A DNA stretch of 64,000 nucleotides from Miscanthus floridulus. Lineage: Eukaryota > Streptophyta > Magnoliopsida > Poales > Poaceae. The DNA lies in contig NC_089585.1 in NCBI RefSeq assembly GCF_019320115.1, positions 144,105,769-144,169,768 of the forward strand, given 5' to 3'. Below are positions 45,605 through 58,051 of this stretch, piece by piece. Position 1 is the stretch's first letter. The number at the start of each line of letters is the position of its first letter. The notes under the pieces are model-generated. The model was not told where the DNA came from, did no database searches, and saw only the letters and a list, made by a program, of their open reading frames with translations. A program made the position numbers and the translations under genes.

Positions 45605-47439
45605 GACATAAATATGACAATAGTACTCCCAGCAAATCATGAACAAGGACATGATTGGTTGCCCAAAAGTCACAGTTCCTCACAAGGTCATTGTCTCCAC
45701 ATGTTTTCATGGCATTTTGAAACCATCACAGGCAATATGAAACAATTAGAGGCACCTACAACAATGCTTAGCAATGAAAAAGTCAAGCATCATCAAAATA
45801 AACGACCGAACCAAAGCAATAGCCAGTAACCAAGGTATTTTAGGGCTTCATTGGTTGCCCGAAGCACTACAAGGAGGTATTTTAGGGCATAGACCCTAGG
45901 CTCCTTTCCTCGATAGGCAACATACCAAGCCATGGCATTTTGAGCATCACAGACAGTTGTAGTAACGAGCAAGAATGAACCACAGGAGCACCAGCAATAG
46001 AAAAGACTACACCACAGCCACAACAAATAACATCGGTTTGTTCCTGAGCACCTTTGGTGGAGGATTGACAAAAACTTTATCATCTTCACAACCCATGAAC
46101 TCTAAGTATGATGCTTCTGTCTCTTCTTTGTTAGGAAAGCTCTTGTAGTTGTTGTTTTTAAAACCAGTTACCTGGGCATTGCATCTAGCCCAGGTTGCAT
46201 ATACCCTAGGAACTCTGCCATGGAACACAACATACCAAGCCATTTGCCCCTTAAAAAACACATAAAAGCAAGTATAAGATGTTGATAAGATGAGGGGTAG
46301 TTCAATCGATTTGCCTCAGATTTAATTGCCTTTTCATTTGACCTTGAACTTGGAGCTTAAGAAACATAGACAGCAACAAACCTTAAATAGATAGTAGAAA
46401 ACCAAGATCATGATAGGCATGAAACCATGAGAGACATCCAACCTAGCCATCAGATCATCAGAATTGTCTAGCTATTGCTTAGGCATGGATGTCTCACATG
46501 GTTTGATGATAGTCATGAGAAGCATAAGCAGAAGATAGAAGAAACAATGCTCTAGTACCTCACAAGTCCAAGGTCATCAATGTGCATAATCCATTACTCA
46601 AACTGGCACTGTTATCTTCATAGGCATGAAAAGGATCTCACAATTGTATCAGCCTTAGTCAAAAAATGGTTGACATCAGAAGCACAAAAAAACGTAGGCC
46701 TCAGCTAATGTAAACTGCAATCATCCTAGGTGGCAAATAAGAACACAAATTGCTAAGGCAAGTTCATGACTCCCATGGAAGTGTGGGACATGGCCATCCT
46801 AGCCATCCAGTAGGCATGCCTACAACAGTTGCTTGGGAATGGACGTATCCTACGGTTTGATGAAAGACATGAGAAAACACAAGAAGACAATAAAGCAACA
46901 ACAAGACTAATACCCATAGCCACCTCATATTGCTATAGTTTGCATCATCAGCCAAATAGGAACTCCTACAAGAACAATAACAACATCTAAAATGTCTCAG
47001 ATGAACTGACAATCCAAGATATTTTAGGGCTTAGATCAACTAAGTGACAATCCATCACCCTTTGTTAATGTCTACACCACATAGATCAACAAAGCCTCAC
47101 ATCCATCACCATGGCTCCTATGCTATTCTAGACTAGGTGCAGCCTTGGTTAGGCGGCAAATGGTTCTTTATAGCATCAGTTGAGGTAAGTGCTACACATC
47201 AAAATACTTTCTACAACATAAGATAGTTAGCATGGCTATATGCAAAAGTGGAGAGGCCAACTTGTATGCATCTAAGCAAAGTAGGTTGTGCTCAGGTAGG
47301 TCCTAAGCCACAGGATCCTATGAGCCTCTATCATCTAAACAAAGCAAAGTCCCTCAGCCTTGTTCTTCAGCAGGTAAACTAGGGCAAACATGAGTGCCTC
47401 CTATGAGTACCCAGGGCAGTCCATAACATAGCCATAAAG
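45605..47439. other. Harbinger noncoding region
   Basis: No convincing exons. It contains TTGGTTGCCC-type words near 45654 and 45852 that match the subterminal DNA left of Copia B. This supports its being one side of the same Harbinger element. Confidence 0.5.
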
Positions 47440-48240
47440 ATCCTAATGCACCTCATTGTGTTGTGGAGTCTTGAGGGCATCTCCTACAGACTCCACAGCC
47501 TTGATCATTCCATTCATGAGGTCTATTTCCTCTGGGGCAAGCTTCCTTCTCTTGCCACCCCTATCCTCTTGGCCCTTGGCATCAGAACCCTTAGAGCCTT
47601 CCATACCAGAAGGAGTTCCCTTTCTAGAATCAGCCTCTGTGCCACCTAAGTCAGTGATGTCCTCAACGGTATCAATATCACCTTGGCCAATGTCTATTGG
47701 AGTACCCAGAGGCTCATTTGAGCCCATTGCATACCTGCCTGTGGCCTAGTTACCACCAAAGATGGCCTCCATCTGAACATAGTTCTCTATTGGTGTGTTT
47801 AAGAACTTAGCATCAGCAGGATGGTCCTAGTTAGTGAAACAGATGTAACTATTAGACATAGGGGAGCAAAAGAAAAGAAAAGGGATAGCTGAGGTGTTAT
47901 CCAAACAATTTTTAACCTTGGTGTGGCCAAGCAGGTGTTCATCATCAAGTACTATCATATGGTGGTCCTCATCCCACAGAGCATCACTCAAATCCTTGAG
48001 CCTAACAACTTTAACCCACCTTTGCCTCCACTTTCTCAGGTGATTGCAAATCTGCTGGGTGGTCACATTGACCCCAACAAACTCAGAGACCATGAGTGCA
48101 ACCTGCCTAGCATGTACCTCCTTGAACCCTTTCTTAGTTTTGACCCTCTACCCCACCAAATCATGGAACCTCCTAAGCATGAACCCAGACTAGACAGGAC
48201 TCTAGTGCATAGGGCCATTGGGCTGAGGGGCTACTTGGTT
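47440..48240 (-). pseudogene. Harbinger ORF1, Myb/SANT-like DNA-binding protein
   Basis: The minus strand encodes HARQVALMVSEFVGVNV, then ICNHLRKWRQRWVKVVRLKDL and ALWDEDHHMIVLDDEHLLGH, the pattern of Myb/SANT-like proteins (Myb_DNA-bind_3 type) found as ORF1 in PIF/Harbinger elements, where they help the transposase bind element ends. A 90-bp intron (47916-47827) with CAAG/GTTAAA and AACTAG/GAC borders joins GHTK to DHPADAKFLNTPIENYVQME. The tail is acidic and then basic (GGKRRKLAPEEIDLMNGMI). In-frame TAGs stand near 48145 and before ATGRYAMG (about 47750), the latter where Gln is expected. The N-terminus is unclear. Confidence 0.78.
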
Positions 48241-48563
48241 GCCATCATCAGCAGCAACTACCCTACCTTGTTCTACCACATTGTCCTCACCACCAATGTT
48301 AACAACCTGGTCAGGCATATTGTCCATTTCCTATCCACATATTGTCCATTTCCTATCCACAACCACCATAACATTGAACAACCAGTACGTAAGGAAAACA
48401 AATTGCATGATATGAAATACAAGTTCAACAGATCAAATAGGCAAAAAAGGAATAGGTACTATATCATTGCAAAGTGTCATAGGTCTCAGTTAAAATACAA
48501 GTTTCTCCAATGCTACTAAATAGTACACACACCATGCCACTACACCTTAGAATTCCCCCTGTT
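48241..48563. other. Harbinger sequence between transposase end and ORF1
   Basis: No confident exon. A 22-bp direct repeat (TATTGTCCATTTCCTATCCA core) is present twice in tandem around 48319-48362. Confidence 0.5.
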
Positions 48564-48680
48564 TTACCACATCTGTGCAGCCCATGCCTCCCTCTGTTGT
48601 GCCTAGGTACCATTGTCAGGGACATGATCTAGTTGTGAGGCATTATCATTGATGTTAGGTGTCTATGTGGATTCAGCAGG
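48564..48680 (-). pseudogene. Harbinger transposase, last codons beyond the Gypsy insertion
   Basis: When the Gypsy element and one target copy are removed, HGQDELV at 62340 continues in frame with PAEST, then TPNINDNASQLDHVPDNGT, then AQQREAWAAQMW and a stop at 48566-48564. REAWA-type endings are common in plant Harbinger transposases. Two in-frame TAGs interrupt it, both where Gln fits. Confidence 0.7.
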
Positions 48681-48685
48681 CATAA

Positions 48686-51600
48686 TGTAACACCCTCGGT
48701 GTTACATTGTACTATTTTTGCTAAAACACTGCATGAGCATCATACTTGTTTTTGGGTGAGTGTAATATAGTAATGTACATAACTTGAAACGTTCATCAAA
48801 AACACGAAACAAATGTTACATTTCATGTCGCTTTGCACCGTTAGTATGCTAAGCAATTTTTTATCGGACAAAAATGCTATAGAACGTCTATGCGAAGTTT
48901 GATAAAGTTGTAGTACATACTTCATAGGCGATGATGAAATATGTGCGATCGAGGGCGAGAACAACTAGCTAGTGCATCCAGTGGGTCAGAATTGAGACTC
49001 GGCGCGAAACCGTTCAGAGTTATGTCATCTTGCGTAAGTTAGAAATGGGTCGACGAAGCTACCTTTGGCAAATTTTGTCGAACGATCGGCTTAGGAAGTA
49101 GCGTGATGTCATGGCTTCGGTCGATAGCCCTACGTACCATATTGCGCATCGAACAACTAGTTTGGCGTTTGGAGCATCGGGTTCGAGTTTTTGAGCTACT
49201 TTAAAAAGCATGCACGGCACATGGTTTAGCTCCAGGCGCGGTCACCACCCTCTGCTTGGCCGGCACCGCTGCTGGCTTGTCAACACGCGTTGCCACGCTG
49301 GCCGCGTCCCGCTATCGTGCCTACACGTGTACGCATGTGCACGGTCCTTGCACTGCGGGCCAAGGCCATCTACCAGCACACGCTAGCCATGGCTCCCGCC
49401 GCTGCTTGGGTTGGCACCGCTGCTGGCTCGCTCAGTGCGCACCAAAGCGCCGACCATGTCCCACCCATGAATGCACATCACATGTTGGGTCCCAGCGCTA
49501 CTGCCTTGGCTATCATCTATCGCTTGCTGGCGCGCGGGTCGCGTCGCCGTGGCTATCACGCTGTGTCTGGGACGCCGACCGTGTCTAGCCCTGCCCTGCC
49601 GTGCCCTGCCCTGCTCTACTCTGGCCGAAGGCGCACTAGGCCCCGAGCTACATGCCGCCAGCTGCCTCGCTCGGCTCTGCTCCCATTGACTCGCCGTGGC
49701 TGCTCGTGCGAGGGACGACCGCCTGCTCCATGATCCCCTTGGCGTCACGTTGCGCTATGTTTCTCTTGTCTGACGCTGCTCGCTGCGACGCCGTACCGAG
49801 TTTTGTCGGCATGCGGGTTCGGCCATGCGGACAGCCACCTGGTGCATGTCCTGCTGTCCCCCTTAGTTATGTGTGCTTGTATTTTGCATTGACACCCACA
49901 GCCGGGCCGAACCAAGCCATGCCAAAGCTCCTCTATCTTCGCTGTCGCCATGGCCGGTGGGAACCCCCCCCCCCTTTTTCCTTCAATTCGCCGTGATCAT
50001 GACACTATACTCTATACTCTAGTTCATCACACCCTCGGCTCCACTGGGTAGCTGGCCACGCAACTGGCCCCACCTTGCTGCGTGTACCATTGCACAGAGC
50101 TTCAATTTGTATTCGCCGCCCCACCGGGTCCATAAGACCGGACAGACATGCACCATCGGCAAGCCACCCATTCTGAGCACCCAGTAGTGATTCCTTGAAC
50201 CATCGGCCTAGTATTACCCTCTTGGGCACCCTGCGCACCTTAGTCGTAGCTTTAGAGTAGACCAGCCTTCCCTGACGCGGCCGTGCCATCATCGTGCGCC
50301 ATCGCATCATCGATGCGCATGCGGCTAGCTCGGCTCGGGCCTTCTCTGGCCAGACCGACACCTCAAAGGTCTCCGTGGGTAGTTCCTTGAGCTCGCTAGC
50401 TAATTGGTTTGCTCCGCTTTCGTTGTGGCTCACGGGAACGCACCCGCCATCGCAGGTCAAGGACCACCGCCGGGGAGGGAGCTTGAGACCACACCCCTGC
50501 TCGCCGTATCGCCTCCAATCGCTGCGCGTTGTCGTCGAGGTAACCATCAGTCCCTTAGATAGGACATGGAGGGTTGGGTGACGTTGGCGAAGCCGCCCGG
50601 TGCCCGCACCGTCATGCCGGTGCGCGCACGGGTGCCGGGGATGTCGCCATGGCGAAGAAGAAGAAAGGGGAGGGCATAGTTGTAAAACTGTAGACTAGAG
50701 GAATAGTCCCTTAGAGCTCATAGTAATTATAGATTAGTTCGGGGGTGTTTTTGCATGTTTGCCGTCGCGTGCGGGTCTCTCCCGTCGCGGGCCGTTGGCC
50801 GGCTGGGCCACGCCCTCGCATGGGCCATGTTTTGCTGGCGCGCGTGCCATGCCGTCGTGGGTCGAGCCAACGCTAGTTGGGCCGCGAAATAGAAAGTGGT
50901 TTCATCTTTCCAGCGAATTTATTAATGCTTATTCAATTTAGTTTTCAAGCTGAACTTTGATAATTTGTAGTAAATTGTGTTGTGGTCCAAACATAGTGAG
51001 ACTAATTTTGTTAGGTTCACAAAAATACCATCTACCTGCTAGTACAGTTGGATTGCAGTTAGCTGTGATGAGTATTGGGTCATAAATTCAAAACTAGAGG
51101 GCTAATATTAGATAGGTTAATACTTGTAGGAATATTTGGGGATAATTGGTGATAGATATAGACACAAAAATTTTACAGCAGGTTCAATAGGTTGTTATGT
51201 ACTCGCTATAAATTTTTGTAGCTTTAAAATGAGTTGCTACATAAAATAGCTATTACTCTTGCTTTATCGTATATGGCGTACATCGGTATTAGGAATAAGA
51301 ATACCTGTAGTTGCTACAAAAATGATGAATGTCGTATTTCGACTTGTTCTCGGTAACAATAGGTAGCTTAGCGCCGTGGTCGATAGCACTAGCTTAGTAG
51401 TTGAATTGATGTACTTTTATTTTAAGAGCTGCTGTTGTTATATTCCTAAACATTGCATCATCATTTTATGCATGTAGATCATGAACTAGTAGACTTCGTG
51501 CCCATCGACGAGCCAGAGTACGACAAGGTGATTGAGGAGTACGAGGAGGAGATCCTCTTACAGGAGGGAGCCCAGGAGCCTGTTGGTGCTGACCCTGCTG

Positions 51601-52957
51601 ACCCGGCGCCTGCCCAAGGCAAGCCCCGGTGCATAACCCCTATTTTAATGATCACTAAATATATATATATATATGTGTGATGTGCATTTAAGTTACAGGC
51701 ATTTTATGAAAAGTACATGCATAAATATATCTACCCATGAGTCCTACTAGTACAGGTCGAGTAGCTGCTATGCTCAGGATATCGGTAGCGTGAGTAACCT
51801 GCCGTTACTCACAAATAGGTAATAAAATATGATCACTCATGATAAAATGGTGGGAAGAAAAATGGTGACCGGGCAGGGATATGGTTTGGGTACTGGTGGG
51901 TGTAAGGGGTTGTGTCCTACGGCCAATAGGGCGTGACTTAGTTACACTTTTTCCCTGTCCGTGTCGATTAAGGACTGGTCGTTGCATATGACTCTAGGCA
52001 AGTTAGAGATTTATTGTCCCGAGTGCATACTTGGGTATGGGCGTAGGGAAGACTTGTTGCTCTCTTGTCATGGATCCAGCTCTTTCTGGACTGACTGATT
52101 GGAGGCGGAGATGGTGGAGGTCCTTGCACCACACTGAGTCTGGGACTCAAAAAGTGGGGGCTTGGAGTCCAAGTTTGGACGGGGACCTGGACACCCGGAA
52201 CAAGAGAGTGATGGGTTAGTTCGACTTGTGCCTGGGGTACAAGCAGGGCATGTGTTTTTGGGGGCACCCAGCTAGGCACATTGACTCACGAATCGCCAGG
52301 AAATTCGGTACGGCTTGTCTACGGTTTAGCACCGTAGTAAGAACTGAAAGTTGAAAGGAGAAGAAATGGAACTGATTGCGCAACTCTTGCTTAAAAATAG
52401 AACAGGTGCTTATATAGACTAGCTAGATGATAACTTAATACGGCTAATAATAAGACATGAATAAGGACTCACTATTAGTGTTGCTTTCTGCTAAAGAAAA
52501 CCAGCAAACCATAAAGCCTATCATATTCCTTGGAGTTAGGAAATTATTTCCATTAGTCAGATAAGTCTTGTGAGTACATTGTGTACTCAGGGTTTATTTA
52601 CCCCTGTTGTAGGTGATGCATGAGAAGTACCTTGTGTGAAGGATTCTTCTGGTGGGCTCAGACAGATCCTCGTCCCTATCGCTAGATGTATATTTTTAAA
52701 TTCCGTTGTTTATCATTGCGCACTCTGGTATTTGGTATTGTAATAATGTACTTTTTAAGAAACTTTGATGTATGAAATGGACTCATATTGTAACTCGTTC
52801 CCATTATTGGATCCTTGGGAAAAATGTGGATCTTTCGGGTTCTCCCTTGGGGTGTGTCCGACGGATACCGCCCGATGTAGCTGGCTTTTGGGGTGCTTAG
52901 TGTCTGGTGGAAGACGAGCGCCTCTGTAAGTGTGCTATTTTGGGCGGTTCTGCCACA
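48686..52957 (+). repeat. Gypsy 5' LTR (4272 bp)
   Basis: TGTAACACCCTCGGTGTTAC ... CTGCCACA. It contains a GC-rich block (about 49240-49960), a C run near 49968 and a small acidic ORF (51468-51680). Divergence from the 3' LTR is several percent, mostly transitions, with some indels. Confidence 0.92.
51468..51680 (+). other. Small acidic ORF inside the 5' LTR
   Basis: Begins MHVDHELVDFVPIDEPEYDK, then EEYEEEILLQEGAQEPVG and a Pro/Asp-rich stretch. The first third follows a pyrimidine-poor TGCATGTAG, a possible splice acceptor. The 3' LTR copy (about 60840-61010) is the same frame with one Gln-to-TAG change. No known domain was recognised. It could be a leader exon, a small LTR-encoded peptide or chance. 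Confidence 0.4.
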
Positions 52958-53430
52958 ATTGGTACCAGAGCCAATAATGGTTATGAGTTCATCACCCTTT
53001 TTCAAAACTTAAAAACTTGACCAACAAAAGTTTTATGAAAAGTAGGATGCGATTATATTAGGTAAATAAGTATAAGCCCTACCAATATGGTCTATCTAGG
53101 ATATTAGCACTGGTTTTATCTAATCAGTTTTTTGTAGGTACACTGACTTACGTTGCGTAAGAAATCGCTTAGTATCACGGAAAGTGAGTGTGCGATGTGC
53201 CAAAATTTTTACGAATGCTGCTATATTCCGGCTTGAGTGAACATATAGGTCGAAGCATGCATCATGATAATAGCATCTTACTTCAACTGAAATCCCCCTT
53301 CATGTATAATTGAATTAGTAAATTGGTAGGACTAACTAACAAAATACTTTAATAAATGTGCTATCATCCCTCTGATTCCTTGCTTCTGATCAGGAAGGTG
53401 TTCTAAATGGATGGTTTCTATCTCTTACAG
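52958..53430 (+). other. Gypsy leader before gag
   Basis: Primer binding site at 52960-52972, then noncoding sequence. The gag ATG at 53431 directly follows TCTCTTACAG, which could act as a splice acceptor. Confidence 0.6.
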
Positions 53431-56400
53431 ATGAATATGAGGTCTAGATGTGGGAGCACCAGTGCTGGGGAGGCTCACGGTCTTGGCGAGGGCCACGACG
53501 AGAGTGGCCGGGCCCATGAGCCCAACGGGGACAACCATGGGGCACCACTTTTGGCTCCTCCTCCACCACCGCTGCCTTCGATGACCCACACTGAGATGAT
53601 GGCAGAGCTGTTAGCTACTCGCCAGGAGTCTGCTCGTGCCATGGACATTATGGCATAGGCTATCGCGGGCCTCGCCCATGAAGGCCACGGGGGCAACGGT
53701 GGGAACAGGGGTGGTGCCTATCGTCCTGAGGGACCGTCCTCCTACCAGGACTTCCTCAAGACTCACCCACCCACCTTCACCCCATCTGATGAGCCCCTAG
53801 AGGCAGAGCACTGGCTTCGCACTCTGGAGCAGAAGTTTCTACTGCTTGACGTGGCCGACGAGCAGAAGGTGTGCTTTGCAGCGCAGCAGCTTTTGGGGTC
53901 CGCAGGTGCATGGAGGGAAACCTTCATTACCATGGAGCAGCCTGATCATCTGATAACATGGTAGGAGTTCACCACCGCTTTCTGAGAGTTCTTTATCCCT
54001 GCTGGTGTCATCAACCAGAAGGTGACTAAGTTCCTGGAGCTACGCCAGGGGAATCGATCAGTGATGGACTATGTGAATAAGTTCAAACACTTGGCCTAGT
54101 ATGCTGGTAGTTAGGTGGATACTGATGACAAGAAGGACCGCTTCTTTCATGGTCTAGCTCCCCTCCTTTAGGAAAAGCTATACACGGTGAACTATCAGAC
54201 CTTCAGGGCACTGATGAACGCCGCCATTGCCATGGAGGGTTTTCAGCGGGAGTCCTAGGCTAATTGGAAGAGGAAGCGGGTGGCAGCTAGATCCTCTAGC
54301 CACCCTCACACATAGACGATACAGGTTGTCCGGTGGGGGCCCTATCAACCATCCGGTGGGCCTTTGTTCCGGCAGCCCCAACAGACTTCGCAAGCTTCTT
54401 CTACATAGTACTGTGCACCTCCACAGCAGGTGCAGCCCCAACAATCTTAGGGATAGCAGGTCCCACCTCATCAAGGGTTTGGGAACAAGCCAGGTGCTTG
54501 CTTCAAGTGTGGCAAAGATTGCCATTATGCTCGAGCTTGCCCTCAGAACCAGCCAGCTCAGCCCGCTCAACCATCAGCAAATTCTAGGCTTGTCAAGAGG
54601 ACCATAATCAAGAAGAAAGTGCCCAGCAGATCTGGCCAGGTGCATTTCATAGATGCTGAGCAGGTTCTATAGTAGGAGCTGGTGATGGCTAGTATGTTTA
54701 CCATCGACTCCCATCCAGCTTTGGTGTTGTTCGATTCTGGTGCATCACATTCATTTATGAGCATGGGGTTTATAGAGCGGCACAACTTACCACTTATGGC
54801 TATACTGTATGCCTATAAGATCCATACTGTGGGTTCATAATTGTTCATCAATACCCGCATGGATACAGTAAGTTTGGTATTAGCCACCCACACTTACCGC
54901 CTATAGTTCATGGTCATGCCAGGGCAAGGCATTGATGATATTCTTAGAATGAACTGGTTGCGGGTGTATGGGGTAGTATTGTATATGAAGAGGAGAAGTG
55001 TGGAGTTATAGCTTCCTTCTTCTGAGGATAGGATGTCTCTTGTGGTACCCTCAGACCCAGTCTTACCTGTTGCTGCCCATGCTGAAGCCTCTCCTAATCT
55101 TACCTCCATTCTAGTAGTATGTGAGTTCCCGGATGTTTTCCCTGAAGATCTTCCTGGTTTGTCACCGGACCGAGAGGTGGAATTCTCCATTGAGCTTGAG
55201 CCTAGTACTACCCCTATCTCTAGACGCTCGTACCTCATGGCTCTAAGGGAGCTAGCTGAAATGAAGAAGCAGCTGGAAGAGTTAATGAACAAATGTTTCA
55301 TCCGTCCTAGTTCTTCACCATGGGGTTGCCCGGCTATTTTCACGAAGAAGGATGGTACTTTGCGGATATGTGTGGATTACCGCCCTCTTAATGCGATAAT
55401 AGTTAAGAACAAGTATCCTTTGCCCTGCATAGATACTTTGTTCGACCAATTGGCTAGTGCTAAGGTGTTCTCGAAGATTGATCTTCGATCAGGCTATCAT
55501 CAGATCAAGATTAGGCCACATGATATACCAAAGACAACTTTCTCTACTAGGTATGGGCTGTATGAGTACCTAGTGATGTCTTTTGGTCTTACCAATGCTC
55601 CTGCCTTCTTCATGTACCTGATGAATTCAGTTTTCATGCTGGAGCTGGATAAGTTTGTGGTAGTTTTCATTGATGACATCCTAATCTATTCCAAGAATGA
55701 TGACGAGCATGCACAACACCTTCGGATAGTACTGACTTGACTAAGGGAGCATAAGCTATATGCTAAATTCAGCAAGTGTGAATTTTGGTTAGATCGAGTG
55801 TAGTTTTTGGGGCATGTGTTGACACCTGAAGGCGTTTCTATAGATCCCAACAAGGTGCAAGATGTATTGGATTAGAAGTCTCCCAAGTTTGTGCATCAGA
55901 TTCGTTAGTTCCTTGGTCTGGCTGGATACAATTGGCGTTTCATTCCTGATTTCTCCAAGATAGCCCAGCCAATGACTAAGCTACTCTAAAAAGAAGCTAA
56001 GTTTGACTAGAGCCCAGCCTATGAAGAAGCTTTTCAAGCTCTGAAGACTTTTTTGACCACTGCTCCTGTGTTGGCCCAACCAAATATTGATAGGCCCTTT
56101 GATGTATACTGTGATGCTTCGAAGATGGGGTTGGGGTGTGTGCTTATGCAAGATGGGCGTGTGATAGCTTATGCTTCGTGCCAACTGAAGAGGCACAAGG
56201 TGAATTATCCCACTCATGACATAGAGCTAGCTTCTGTTGTCCACGCTCTAAAGATTTGGAAGCACTATCTATTGGGCAACAAAGTGCACATCTTTACAGA
56301 CCACAAGAGCCTCAAGTATATTTTTACTCAGTCTGAGCTGAACATGAGGCAAAGGAGATGGTTAGAATTGATAAAGGATTACAATTTGAAAGTCCATTAT

Positions 56401-57963
56401 CACCCAGGAAAGGCTAATGTTGTAGCTGATGCTTTGAGACAAAAGTCACACCAAGTTGAGGAACCACCTTTGTCTCTCAACCATGCAGAGATATTGGCTC
56501 ATATTGCATTGACCTCAGAATTGCTGGAGCAGATTATTCGGGAGCAGAAGGAAGACCCCAAAGAGATTCCTCACATTAGGAAGTTGATGGCTAAAGGGCG
56601 TGGCCCTCACTTTAGTGTTGATGAGCATGGAGTGGTGAGATATAAGGATAGACTGGTGGTTCCATCCAATGAAGAGCTGAAAAGAAAGATTTTGAGTGAA
56701 GCTCACCATTCAAAACTATCTATTCATCCTGGCAGTAACAAGATGTATCATGATCTACGCCACTTGTACTGGTGGTCTAACATGAAGTAGGTCATCACCT
56801 GGCATGTTGCGGAGTGCGACACTTGTGGTAGAGTTAAAGCAGATCATATGCGTACCCCAGGATATTTGTAGCCCTTGCCCATTCCTATTTGGAAGTGGGA
56901 GGATATTTCCATAGATTTCATTGTGGGTTTACCCCGCACCTCCATGGGTTTTGATTCTATTTAGGTCATTATGGACTGCCTCACCAAGTCTGCTCACTTT
57001 ATCCCGGTGGACACAAGATATACAACCAAGAAGTATGCTGAGATATATTTCGATCAGATTATGACCCTTTATGGAGTTCCCCTTACTATCATCTCCGATA
57101 GAGGGTCGATCTTTTTCTCTCGTTTCTAGGAGCAACTGTAGCACTGTCTGGGAATTCATCTTCTTAGAAGCTCATCATACCACCCACAAACTGATGGTCA
57201 AAATGAAAGGGTGAACTAAGTGCTCGAGGATATGTTGAGGGCTTGTGCCATCTCTTTTCCTGAGAAGTGGGATAAGTGCTTGAAGTTAGCTGAATTTTCT
57301 TACAACAACAGCTACCAAGAGAGTATCCGCATGGCACCATTTGAGGCTCTATATGGGCAGAAGTGTAGAACGCCACTGAACTGGGTTGAAGTGGGAGACC
57401 ATGGGTACTTTGGGCCTGATTTCATAAAAGAGGCTCGAGAGAAAGTGAACATTATTCAAAGCCACCTGAAGGCAGCTCAAGGCCGACAAAAGTCTTACGT
57501 AGATAAGCGAAGGAGGCCTTTAGAGTTTGCAGCCAGAGATTACATGTATCTTAAAGTGTCTCCTATGAGAGGGGTGCATCAGTTTGGTGTCCATGGCAAG
57601 CTAGCCCCTCGGTATGTGGGCCCATACCAGGTGTTGCAAGAATGTGGCCCCGTTGTTTATCGCCTCTAGCTTCCTGATATTTTATCTGTGGTACACAATG
57701 TGTTTCATGTATCGCAATTGAAGAAATGTCTGCGTGTTCCTAAGGAAGCTATGGAAATTGAAAAGCTTCCCCTCTAGTTAGATTTGACTTATGTGGAGCA
57801 CCCTATCAAAATCTTGGATGAGAAGGAGAGAGTGACCAGGAATAGAGTGGTAAAGTTTTACAAGGTGTAATGGCAAAATTATTCAGAGGATGAAGCCACC
57901 TAGGAACAAGAAAGTTACCTATTGCAGCATTACCCTAATCTTCTTGCCGGCTCTGATAGTTAG
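53431..57963 (+). pseudogene. Gypsy gag-pol polyprotein: one frame, 32 internal stops
   Basis: From the ATG at 53431 to the TAG at 57961 the frame is continuous for 1510 codons without a frameshift. It carries 32 stops (26 TAG, 4 TAA, 2 TGA). Gag has a Pro-rich start, then TLEQKFLLLDV-type capsid sequence (about 53825) and a CCHC knuckle, CFKCGKDCHYARAC, at 54499-54540. Protease: FDSGASHSF near 54730. Reverse transcriptase: [20 protein letters not shown] and catalytic [10 protein letters not shown] near 55660. RNase H: DASKMGLGCVL and FTDHKSLKYI. Integrase: zinc site HHCC ending CDTCGRVK (about 56820), core with [16 protein letters not shown] and HPQTDGQNERVN. Chromodomain: VEHPIKILD ... KFYKV ... 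SEDEAT at 57790-57960. The enzymes would copy and insert the element, but the stops prevent a full product. Confidence 0.93.
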
Positions 57964-58051
57964 TTGCTACGTCAAAAATGTTTTCCCTATCTCTTCCTCA
58001 CACTAGGCATATGAAATCTCGGGTCAAGATTTTGTTTTAGAGGGGTAGATT

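Noticed and set aside
47923..48519. 198-codon plus-strand frame
   Set aside because: It is antisense to the Harbinger Myb/SANT-like ORF1 and transposase end, and has no domain.
49256..49996. Open frames in the Gypsy 5' LTR (and equivalents at 58580-59764)
   Set aside because: GC-rich LTR sequence; frames occur in all three phases and differ between the two LTR copies.
53431..57963. TAG read as glutamine (stop-codon recoding) to explain the Gypsy frame
   Set aside because: The two host genes end normally, TAG also replaces Trp positions, and TAA and TGA stops occur too. Deamination of methylated cytosine explains the pattern without a new code.
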